A program made the translations under genes and the position numbers. Below the pieces are notes generated by a model. It was given only the letters and a program-made list of their open reading frames with translations, did no database searches and was not told where the DNA came from. This document shows, in pieces, positions 17,926 to 25,175 of a stretch of DNA of 64,000 bases; positions within the stretch are counted from its first letter, which is position 1; every line of letters begins with the position of its first letter. Source of the stretch: Paenibacillus sp. FSL R5-0345 (GTDB lineage Bacteria; Bacillota; Bacilli; Paenibacillales; Paenibacillaceae); contig NZ_CP009281.1 of NCBI RefSeq assembly GCF_000758585.1, positions 4,340,001 to 4,404,000 on the forward strand, written 5' to 3'.

Positions 17926-19068
17926 TTATTGACTGATGGATTTCCTATGCTTAATCAGTTCACTGGTTAATTTGCCGATATCCAGTACGCATTCCACATG
18001 GTCTACGTCAAAACGACTTCGGATTTCTTGTTTTCGCCGCTCCATTTCTTCAGGTGTTTTGAATTCGTATTGTCCAAAATCAACCTCATATTTATCTGGA
18101 ATAAGGATTGCAAAAGAGCGGCTTCCATTTCCATAAATTCTTAGAATATCAAGACTATCTCTGATTTGCTCATCATCGTCGTACCCAGCTATGAGCACTG
18201 TCAAATCAGGACTGAAAGCCCGCAAATAAGAAATTTTTGTAGCAGCAATAATGAAATTCTCATTCGGAAGCAAAGAACCTTGCCCTGACAAAATAATAAA
18301 ATCACAGCCGTCATTCTCCGCATCCCGAACAGCAGCATTAATATAGTACGGGTATTGATTTAGAGGTCTACGAGCGATGAACTTCATAATATCTCCGCCT
18401 GGCTGATTAAACAGAGATGCGGTAGGCTCGGTGATAATCGTCCTTACCTTCTCTCCTGCTTTCTTGAGCTCTCTAAACAAAGACATTTGTGCCGTAAATT
18501 TACCTAGACATCCACGTGTCGCAAATATGCCCACCTTGCAAATCCTTTGATTATAAGTTTTGATTTTGGTATCCAATTCAAAATAATTTAAATAGGTAGT
18601 TATTTCATCAGTAGGAGATGGAAATGCATACTCATCAACCATTCTACTCACCAATCGATCTGGGATTTGCTCATCAATATCGATTGTAATTTGGTTCTCT
18701 TCCAACCATTGAAGTGTGTTTTGATCTAAAATCTCGTGGACACTAATTATTCGTATGTTATGCTCATGCGCCGCGAGTACTAGCACTCTCCAAAGCTCTT
18801 TAAGATTAAATTCTCCGTATACGCCTTCGTTGTTACCAAACGAGGTTCCCGGGTCATTGAGGATCAGCGTATTCGCTGACCGAAACGCTTCTTCGATATT
18901 GTCCGTGATTGGGATACCCGCAGCTGCGCCTTCGATTAACTCTCCTACATCGCAACCCTTATGAAGGACAAAATCAACCACTGCCGTCACATTAAAATCC
19001 GTCAAATCTCTGAATCTGAATATCCCTTGAGTGATCTTGTTAAAGGGATATAACACTACATTCTCCAT
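17926..19068 (-). CDS. DUF1611-like P-loop protein, paralogue A
   Basis: This protein of about 380 residues is collinear with the next gene and the same length. It begins VVLYPFNKITQGIFRFRDLTD, has the nucleotide-binding loop IFATRGCLGKFTAQM (about residues 160-174), the ITEPTASLFNQPGGD motif, and FIILSGQGSLLPN, closer than its partner to the canonical EGQGSL. It is the first gene of the seven-gene operon, read from a promoter overlapped by a LacI-type operator. The ATG at 19068 is 9 bases after GGGGAGG. The pair may form a heteromeric enzyme. Substrate unknown; the DUF1611 assignment rests on motif resemblance only. Confidence 0.68.
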   Translation of the reverse strand: MENVVLYPFNKITQGIFRFRDLTDFNVTAVVDFVLHKGCDVGELIEGAAAGIPITDNIEEAFRSANTLILNDPGTSFGNNEGVYGEFNLKELWRVLVLAAHEHNIRIISVHEILDQNTLQWLEENQITIDIDEQIPDRLVSRMVDEYAFPSPTDEITTYLNYFELDTKIKTYNQRICKVGIFATRGCLGKFTAQMSLFRELKKAGEKVRTIITEPTASLFNQPGGDIMKFIARRPLNQYPYYINAAVRDAENDGCDFIILSGQGSLLPNENFIIAATKISYLRAFSPDLTVLIAGYDDDEQIRDSLDILRIYGNGSRSFAILIPDKYEVDFGQYEFKTPEEMERRKQEIRSRFDVDHVECVLDIGKLTSELIKHRKSISQ

Positions 19069-19115
19069 TCGCAACCGCCTCCCCTATTAGATTCTGATGG
19101 ACAAAAAACCGATAA

Positions 19116-19131
19116 GCTTAATCGGTTAAGC
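19116..19131. promoter_or_regulatory. LacI-family operator at the operon promoter
   Basis: GCTTAATCGGTTAAGC has perfect CTTAA / TTAAG arms around a central CG and shares the pattern nCTTAAnCGnTTAAGn with the site at 20197-20212. It covers the start region of the minus-strand promoter, as a repressor site would. Confidence 0.65.
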
Positions 19132-19133
19132 CA

Positions 19134-19162
19134 ATCCTACAATAATTTCCCAATTATTTCAA
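19134..19162 (-). promoter_or_regulatory. Promoter of the 10425-19068 operon
   Basis: On the minus strand a -35 TTGAAA (19157-19162) and a -10 TAGGAT (19134-19139) are separated by exactly 17 bp. The operator at 19116-19131 begins two bases downstream of the -10 box, over the expected start of transcription. Confidence 0.7.
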
Positions 19163-19204
19163 TATAGAGAAATTTGATACTTTAGTCTCGTCTCCTTCCA
19201 GGGA

Positions 19205-19233
19205 TTGACGCTTTGGAATCGGAATGTTAATCT
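19205..19233 (+). promoter_or_regulatory. Promoter of the LacI-family regulator gene
   Basis: TTGACG (19205-19210) and TAATCT (19228-19233) are separated by 17 bp. The -10 box overlaps the first in-frame ATG (19224) of the longest regulator frame, which supports the GTG at 19269 as the real start. Confidence 0.6.
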
Positions 19234-19268
19234 TTAGAAATATCATACAAAAAGGGAGTCGTTTACTG

Positions 19269-20180
19269 GTGAAAAAGACTACAATGAAGGACATCGCGCT
19301 ACGAGCTAATGTCTCCGTTGCAACTGTGAGCTATGTTCTGAACCGCGTCGATAACCAAACCATTCCTGAGAAAACCCGTAATCAAATTCTACTCCTCGCG
19401 GAAGAACTTCATTACATTCCTAATCTAGCAGCCCGTTCACTTGCCAATAAAAAAACGGGATTGATAGGCGTGCTTGTCAATAATTCTACCCAGTTACCTC
19501 CTTGGAAGCTCTACGCGCAATTCACATTTATTCGTGCTTTGGAACAGCGATTAACAGATGCCGGATATCATACACTTTTATACTCTCTTGGTACTGATCA
19601 CCCTTCACTCGATATCATCGTCGAAAGAAAACTCGAAGCCGTCTTTCTGATCGATGTCCAAGATGAATCCTTCTACTCGATTTCCAAGCATTTTGTAGAA
19701 GGTGTTCCCTTGATTTTGATCGATAGTATGGTTGAAGATAAGCTGTTTAAGCAAGTTCTTTTCAATTATCGTTTAGCGCTACAAAAGGTAATGCCGGAGG
19801 ATCCTTCAGAGGTGTGTTTAATTATGGAGAGCTTCAATAACTCCCTCCTCACTCGCTTTATTCAAGACAGTCTTCCTTTATCTGAAAAAGCTATATTCAA
19901 AGTTCAAAATCTGGAGGAATTGAATACAATTTTATCCAAGGGGATCTTCAAAGAAGCCATCGTTATTAATGAGTTTATTGGGAGTTATGTTGAAAAATCC
20001 GGGGTATTCTCACGTCTTTCTGTTCTTTGTACCTGTAATTGCCCAGAAATGCTTGGTGAAAATGTGCAGAAATTTGTATTCACAGGGGATAAGGCAGCCA
20101 CCGCTTTTGAACTGATGCAAGAGTTATTAGATCGCTCTGACTACCCCGCACAAGAGAATAATCGTTATTTTGTGGATTAA
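19269..20180 (+). CDS. LacI-family transcriptional regulator of the DUF1611/GH13/GT4 cluster
   Basis: This regulator of about 303 residues has an N-terminal LacI helix-turn-helix (TMKDIALRANVSVATVSYVL) and a recognisable first effector subdomain (NLAARSLANKKTGLIGVLVNN). The second half is divergent and lacks the usual IGFDD and hinge-return motifs. The protein is also shorter than the typical 330-340 residues, so ligand recognition may be unusual. The GTG at 19269 lies about 10 bases after GGGAG and downstream of the promoter at 19205-19233. It is divergent from the operon and upstream of the MFS gene; two matching operators make both likely targets. Confidence 0.82.
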   Translation: MKKTTMKDIALRANVSVATVSYVLNRVDNQTIPEKTRNQILLLAEELHYIPNLAARSLANKKTGLIGVLVNNSTQLPPWKLYAQFTFIRALEQRLTDAGYHTLLYSLGTDHPSLDIIVERKLEAVFLIDVQDESFYSISKHFVEGVPLILIDSMVEDKLFKQVLFNYRLALQKVMPEDPSEVCLIMESFNNSLLTRFIQDSLPLSEKAIFKVQNLEELNTILSKGIFKEAIVINEFIGSYVEKSGVFSRLSVLCTCNCPEMLGENVQKFVFTGDKAATAFELMQELLDRSDYPAQENNRYFVD

Positions 20181-20196
20181 TTTTTTTTGGATATTG

Positions 20197-20212
20197 ACTT
20201 AAGCGCTTAAGT
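20197..20212. promoter_or_regulatory. LacI-family operator ahead of the MFS gene
   Basis: ACTTAAGCGCTTAAGT is a perfect 16-bp palindrome with central CG, located between the regulator stop and the MFS ribosome binding site. It shares its arms with the operator at 19116-19131. Confidence 0.75.
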
Positions 20213-20229
20213 AGAGAGGAGAGTAACCA

Positions 20230-21495
20230 ATGACAGATCCCGCTTTAGCAAAACATGCATCCACCGCCGTTCAATCCCATCCTACCCTTTGGGGAAACCG
20301 GAGATTTATGCTACTACTCAGTTCTTATTCCATTTCCCTGTTTGGAAATACCTTTCACAGCATTGCTTTAAGTTTATGGGTGCTTCAGACAACCGGTAGC
20401 GCTAAAATGATAGCTATTATTACGATCATCAATTTATTGCTCAGTTCATTCCTCGGATCGATAGGAGGTACACTGGCAGACAGGATCAACCGCAGAACCA
20501 TTATGTTGGTCACAGATCTGATAAGCTGTGGTTTAGTAGTTACGCTTGCTTTAGCTATATCTATGTCTTCAACATCATTCGTTATCGTGGCCATATTGAC
20601 GGGACTTACAACTGTCTCTGCATTATTCCAATCCCCTGCTTATCAAGCTTCTATCACCACTGTTGTTGGCAAGGAGCATGTTCAAAAAGCAGTCGGGATT
20701 CTGAACTTGTCGGAGAACATCTGTCGAACGATTGGGTTTTCAGCTGGAGGTATTTTTGTAGCAAGTTTTGGTGCGGCCGATGCCATCCTATTTGATGGAG
20801 CTACATTTTTTGTTTCCTTTCTACTGGTTCTTGCTGTCCGCTCCCTTCCACTGCCAAACCGAGTGAATAACGGACCTAAGGAAGAAAGAAAATTCACGCA
20901 GGATCTTGCGGATGGCGTTCGTTATATTTGGAAATACCCCTTCGCACGAGCAATTATCATCATGCTCCCCACGCTCACTTTGTTCTTTATGCCTTCCCTG
21001 ATGCTAACGCAAGTCATGGCCGTCAAAGTATGGAATTCTAGCCCCTTTCAGTTTGGTCTGATGGAAGCCTGTATTCCACTAGGTTATATGATTGGCTCGA
21101 GCATGATCTTGTTTCTCGGCTCCAAATTAAAGAATCGAGGCTTCCTCATTATGACTGGACTGTTATGTCTGGGTCCCATGTACCTCCTGTTATCGTTCGT
21201 CACTACCGCTGCGTTAGCCATTCCCATCATTCTACTGATTGGCTTCATGTTCTCATTCTGTACATTGCTGATCAATACCATTCTCAGACTGGAAGTTTCG
21301 GAGGACATACAAGGCAGAGTTTTCGGTGTACTTGGCTCCATTATGAGTGTAGCGCCCTCTATTGGCCTTACAGCCGTCTCAGCCTTGTCTGATCATTTCA
21401 GTCCAGCCCCTGTCATGGGTTCCATCGGTGTATTGCTACTACTGTTTGCTTTATCGACGTTGACTAAGTTAAAGGTGATTCGTGATTACAGGTAA
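20230..21495 (+). CDS. MFS-family exporter (MFS_3/EntS-like)
   Basis: This 421-residue membrane protein has about twelve transmembrane segments. The loop-2/3 signature GTLADRINRRTIMLVTDL (about residues 80-97) is the G-x-x-x-D-R-x-x-R motif of major-facilitator exporters. Members of this branch typically export small natural products or siderophores. It lies 49 bp downstream of the regulator, with its own operator in between, so it is probably coregulated with the divergent operon and may export its product. The AGAGAGGAG ribosome binding site precedes the ATG. Confidence 0.85.
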   Translation: MTDPALAKHASTAVQSHPTLWGNRRFMLLLSSYSISLFGNTFHSIALSLWVLQTTGSAKMIAIITIINLLLSSFLGSIGGTLADRINRRTIMLVTDLISCGLVVTLALAISMSSTSFVIVAILTGLTTVSALFQSPAYQASITTVVGKEHVQKAVGILNLSENICRTIGFSAGGIFVASFGAADAILFDGATFFVSFLLVLAVRSLPLPNRVNNGPKEERKFTQDLADGVRYIWKYPFARAIIIMLPTLTLFFMPSLMLTQVMAVKVWNSSPFQFGLMEACIPLGYMIGSSMILFLGSKLKNRGFLIMTGLLCLGPMYLLLSFVTTAALAIPIILLIGFMFSFCTLLINTILRLEVSEDIQGRVFGVLGSIMSVAPSIGLTAVSALSDHFSPAPVMGSIGVLLLLFALSTLTKLKVIRDYR

Positions 21496-21516
21496 ATTCA
21501 CAACCTCTTATGAACA

Positions 21517-22269
21517 TTAGCGCCCATTTTTCCTTATTACGCGCCTATGTTGAAGCTCAATCAGTAATTGAACAACTGTAATGATCAATAAGAAAATTCC
21601 CAACACACCTGTTAAAAATGGATAAATCAGAGGAAAAATTACACTTGGATAACTTTTAGCAATATCTGAATAGTAACCCATACCCATTAGTGCAGTACCC
21701 GAAAATTCGATAAGCTTGACACCTAGAGGATTATCACTTCTTTGAGCATAACTCAGTGATTTTTCTTCTATGCTGCCATCATGCGAAATCGTGATTATTT
21801 TCCATTTTTGCTTTTCCATCGGCTGACTATCATCTGTAAGCCTTTGGACTATATTGATTTCTTTTTCGCCAGTCTTTCGATCCTTTACAGTAAGGATATC
21901 TATCCATGAGAAATATCTGCTTCCTCTTTCCCGATTAGACAGCCATATTTCATCAGGGGTTGAGATTTTTTGATCATTTAATAGAAACTGCACTTTGACA
22001 ATATCACCAGGCGGGACATTCTCCTCTTTATCCCAGAGCGTCAATTCTGCAATCCTGCCTGTATTTTCTTCTTCAATTTTAATATGCTTATCGTCAACCA
22101 CTAGTTCTTGAACGTTTAAAGTGTTATACCCTTTTTCAGCATGGTCTATCTTATAACGCTGTTGGATCTGATCTGAAATTATATACTCACGGATATAGTT
22201 GAACAACGGGCTAAAAGAAATCGCTAACAAGAAAAATGAAATCGTCGATAAATACATTATTTTCTTCAT
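21517..22269 (-). CDS. Hypothetical membrane protein with large extracytoplasmic domain
   Basis: This 250-residue protein has an N-terminal hydrophobic segment (about residues 5-25), a hydrophilic middle domain rich in beta-type sequence (about 35-190) and a C-terminal transmembrane helix (about 210-235) ending in a basic tail. The middle domain is therefore likely outside the cell. I do not recognise the family. It overlaps the GNAT gene upstream by the ATGA arrangement, so the two are translationally coupled. Confidence 0.65.
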   Translation of the reverse strand: MKKIMYLSTISFFLLAISFSPLFNYIREYIISDQIQQRYKIDHAEKGYNTLNVQELVVDDKHIKIEEENTGRIAELTLWDKEENVPPGDIVKVQFLLNDQKISTPDEIWLSNRERGSRYFSWIDILTVKDRKTGEKEINIVQRLTDDSQPMEKQKWKIITISHDGSIEEKSLSYAQRSDNPLGVKLIEFSGTALMGMGYYSDIAKSYPSVIFPLIYPFLTGVLGIFLLIITVVQLLIELQHRRVIRKNGR

Positions 22270-22754
22270 AATGAATCCTCGTGAGCGATCGTCAGCTTGA
22301 AATTTTGTCTTGAACCGCCTTCGGGGCCATTTGGAACTCTATTCTGCATAGGAACGAAACCAAACTTCTGATAAAATCTTCTAGCAGGTTGACCTTCTGG
22401 ATGATCCTCTCCAAAAGTAGTAACCAATATCTCTGAGGGAGCTTCAACACTTTGTAGAATATGGTTAAGTAGGGCTGTCGCTACTCCTCTATTTCTTGCT
22501 TGCTTTGAAACTGACAACCAACCAATCTTATAATTCGGGGCGTTGGACAAAGAAAATAACACTCCACCCAGTAATCGAGAACCTGATGAACCACTATTCT
22601 CTCGTATGCAAAAAGCACTTTGTCGACTGATATTTTTCTCTAAGGCTAGCGTGAAATTCGGATCATCTACCATGGGTCCAAAAAGAGACTCCACCTCTGC
22701 CGCCAGCTCCAGCCACCCTTTTATATCTTCCATGGTAGCGTTTACTACATTCAT
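22266..22754 (-). CDS. GNAT-family N-acetyltransferase
   Basis: This 162-residue acetyltransferase has the GNAT beta4-alpha3 acetyl-CoA loop in WLSVSKQARNRGVATALLNHIL (about residues 85-106; R-x-x-G-x-A type) and the RRFYQKFGFVP motif near the C-terminus. The substrate is unknown. It lies 14 bp downstream of an APH-like kinase and overlaps the following membrane-protein gene, forming a three-gene unit. The ATG follows AAGGAG by 8 bases. Confidence 0.85.
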   Translation of the reverse strand: MNVVNATMEDIKGWLELAAEVESLFGPMVDDPNFTLALEKNISRQSAFCIRENSGSSGSRLLGGVLFSLSNAPNYKIGWLSVSKQARNRGVATALLNHILQSVEAPSEILVTTFGEDHPEGQPARRFYQKFGFVPMQNRVPNGPEGGSRQNFKLTIAHEDSL

Positions 22755-22768
22755 ATATAAGTTCTCCT

Positions 22769-23800
22769 TTAGTAGACTTGATTACACCATTCAATACACT
22801 CTGGAATAAAATCAGCGTAGTCCTTTAACCCTAATATACTTCTGGTTACTTCAAGGGTTCCAAGTTCTCGCTCCGTATCATCCGTACTCTCTATTCCAAG
22901 TGATCGTCTGATATTATAAGCTAACCATTCTAGCTTCCCATGAAAACCATAGTTGAGAACATCGGACCAGTTAGCATAAATCCCGCCACCATGACCCAGG
23001 TAGGTACTAATAAGTGTGCAGAAGGCATCTTTGCTTACACTTCCCGATTCAAAACCTGACCAATAAAGAGCTACATCAATTAACTCTTGTGTTGGATGGA
23101 TAGGCCCTGCTGCTTCCCAGTCAATAATAATGGGTACGCGATGCTCATCCCATAGTACATTTTTTTGATCTAAATCTCTATGGCTGATTATCATATGATT
23201 CGATAATTGTTCCGCTGAAGAATCTACTAGTTGTTCCCAATGATTTATTTGGCTCAAGTGATCTAATAGCAAGGCAGACCATTCCACACCCTCCTGTTTT
23301 GCTTGTAGAGCATACTTATTCCAAAGAACGGTGGATGTATTTACTGGCTCAAGATTCACATTAGGATGATGATCAAGAAGTGTAGAGAAATCGATCTTAT
23401 GAAGTTTTGCAATGAGTTCGCCAATCACTTTGCAGCACTCCATATCAATTTCTCCTGATGACAAAGCTTTACCTTCGACCCATGGAAACAATAAATAGAA
23501 TTGACCCTCAATTTCATGCATAAAACAATCATTGGTTACAATCGCCGGTACCGCATTTATTCCATTTTGATAAGCCATATTCGCAACTTTTTCAGAAAGA
23601 GTATAGTTGTACATAGCAGTATCTCGCTGCATAATTTGAGGGTTTAGAGCTTTCACTGCATAAAGCGCTTTGTCCGTTTGTAGACGATACATTCTGTGAA
23701 GAAGGCCGCCTGTTACCTGTTCAGGTTCATTTTTCAGATTACCTAACTTGTATTTTGCACATAGCATTTCAAAATTTAAGTTATAATTCAGATCTCCCAT
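22769..23800 (-). CDS. Aminoglycoside phosphotransferase (APH)-family kinase
   Basis: This protein of about 343 residues has the protein-kinase-like APH fold. The catalytic loop reads ISHRDLDQKNVLWD (about residues 196-209) and the metal-binding motif is IIDWEAAGP (about 215-223). The N-lobe lysine is probably in LYAVKALN. The family contains antibiotic kinases but also choline, homoserine and other small-molecule kinases; no resistance phenotype can be read from this sequence. The ATG at 23800 follows AGGAAAGG; the first in-frame ATG at 23833 has no site. It is co-transcribed with the GNAT gene. Confidence 0.82.
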   Translation of the reverse strand: MGDLNYNLNFEMLCAKYKLGNLKNEPEQVTGGLLHRMYRLQTDKALYAVKALNPQIMQRDTAMYNYTLSEKVANMAYQNGINAVPAIVTNDCFMHEIEGQFYLLFPWVEGKALSSGEIDMECCKVIGELIAKLHKIDFSTLLDHHPNVNLEPVNTSTVLWNKYALQAKQEGVEWSALLLDHLSQINHWEQLVDSSAEQLSNHMIISHRDLDQKNVLWDEHRVPIIIDWEAAGPIHPTQELIDVALYWSGFESGSVSKDAFCTLISTYLGHGGGIYANWSDVLNYGFHGKLEWLAYNIRRSLGIESTDDTERELGTLEVTRSILGLKDYADFIPECIEWCNQVY

Positions 23801-23872
23801 GTTATGTATTCCTTTCCTGATAGAGTAAAACATATAAAGTATATCTCTATAACTCTGAGCCGTAAACTAAAG

Positions 23873-23915
23873 AAGCAATTGCTTTGATCCGGAGATCCGG
23901 GGTAAGCAATCGCTT
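23873..23915 (-). terminator. Hairpin at the end of the DUF305 gene
   Basis: AAGCAATTGCTT (23873-23884) pairs with AAGCAATCGCTT (23904-23915) with one G-T pair, and a CCGGATC repeat forms the inner stem. It overlaps the DUF305 stop codon. The following minus-strand sequence is only mildly T-rich. Confidence 0.5.
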
Positions 23916-24333
23916 AAATGGATAAGGCTATATTAGCATTCACTCCGTTGGTTACAGCTGCAGATCCCATTTCCGCGAACATAGTTTGCGCTATTTTCTC
24001 GAACCTCTTCATATACTGAGATCGTTCGAAATCTGTATTTGTCAGCATTCTGCATTTACACTGAATAGCTTGCATATTGGAGATACTTTTAGTTTGTGCT
24101 GAAATGATATTTGTAGCGATGCTCTGCAGCTCCAGATTTGTCGTGTACCTAAGAATATTCCGAGACATCTCAATGGCTGCTAGATGATGTGGAATCATCT
24201 GCCGAATAAAGGTATTGGAAATGCTACATAAGAGGGGGACACTTGTCATCCTTCTAATCATGGTTTGGAGTATCTTGCAGAATTCATTCAGATAAGCTTG
24301 GGTCACGTTGCTTAGTTTAGGATTTCTATCCAT
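23914..24333 (-). CDS. DUF305-domain protein
   Basis: This protein of about 139 residues has the DUF305 (ferritin-like four-helix) signature FIRQMIPHHLAAIEMSRNIL (about residues 43-62), with the conserved Met and His pair. It has no signal peptide, which is unusual because many DUF305 proteins are secreted and copper-linked. Two cysteines in the QCKC motif (about 92-95) are a possible metal site. The ATG at 24333 is 10 bases from AAGGAG; the first ATG at 24342 is too close. It is a single gene. Confidence 0.75.
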   Translation of the reverse strand: MDRNPKLSNVTQAYLNEFCKILQTMIRRMTSVPLLCSISNTFIRQMIPHHLAAIEMSRNILRYTTNLELQSIATNIISAQTKSISNMQAIQCKCRMLTNTDFERSQYMKRFEKIAQTMFAEMGSAAVTNGVNANIALSI

Positions 24334-24395
24334 AAAGAGCATAACTCCTTTTTGGATAGTGTATGAAAAGCATTATAGGTATGATCCTAGAACAA

Positions 24396-25160
24396 TCAGA
24401 ATCCTAATTTAAACAACCAGGCAGCCAGCTTCTCTTCCCGTTCTTTTAAGTCACCATTTAATCGATTAAATTTTCCAAGCCTGTGCTCAGAAGCTATACT
24501 GCCATCCAGCATATATAGGACACGCTCTGCCTGAGCAGCGACTTTCGCATCATGCGTAGCCAGTAGAATCGTTGTACCTGTCTGATTAATATCTATTAAT
24601 ATCTCCATAATTTCACTAGCAGCTTTAGAGTTCAGTGCACCTGTCGGCTCATCACCAAATAGAATATCAGGCTCATTGATGATTGACCTGCAGATCGCCG
24701 CTCTTTGCAGTTGTCCACCCGACACTTGTGTAATATCACGCTCAGCGAGTGCGGAGATCCCGGTTTTTCTCATTAACTCAGCGGCTCTGTTATTGATGGT
24801 TCTACGACTAACAATTTTAGCTCGATAAGCGGATAAGATGATATTGTCGCGAATAGTCAGGTTTTTTAAAAGATGCATCTGCTGAAAAATAAATCCCATT
24901 TGATTTAAACGCAGTTCAGCTAATTCACGCTCAGAAAGACCACTGATGTCCTGCCCTTTAAAAACAACACTTCCTGAAGTCATCCGATCCATACCGCTGA
25001 TCGTATAGAGCAATGTTGATTTTCCTGAGCCAGAAGGCCCCATTATAGCTACGAATTCTCCCTTCGATACCTGTAGATGAACATCTTTTAATACCGTTTG
25101 CGGGGTTCCTTGCCCGGTTACAAAAGTTTTATTTAAACCCTTCGTCTCTAATATGAACAT
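24396..25160 (-). CDS. ABC transporter ATP-binding protein (MacB/LolD type)
   Basis: This 254-residue ATPase has Walker A GPSGSGKST (about residues 41-49), signature VSGGQLQRAA (about 143-152), Walker B DILFGDEPTGAL and the H-loop LLATHD. The closest style is LolD/MacB/FtsE, which partner with FtsX-type permeases. It lies 15 bp after the permease gene at 25176 and is in the same operon as it and the TetR regulator. The complex probably acts in drug or peptide efflux or membrane stress; the substrate is not visible. Confidence 0.92.
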   Translation of the reverse strand: MFILETKGLNKTFVTGQGTPQTVLKDVHLQVSKGEFVAIMGPSGSGKSTLLYTISGMDRMTSGSVVFKGQDISGLSERELAELRLNQMGFIFQQMHLLKNLTIRDNIILSAYRAKIVSRRTINNRAAELMRKTGISALAERDITQVSGGQLQRAAICRSIINEPDILFGDEPTGALNSKAASEIMEILIDINQTGTTILLATHDAKVAAQAERVLYMLDGSIASEHRLGKFNRLNGDLKEREEKLAAWLFKLGF

Positions 25161-25175
25161 ACTACCACCTCACCC

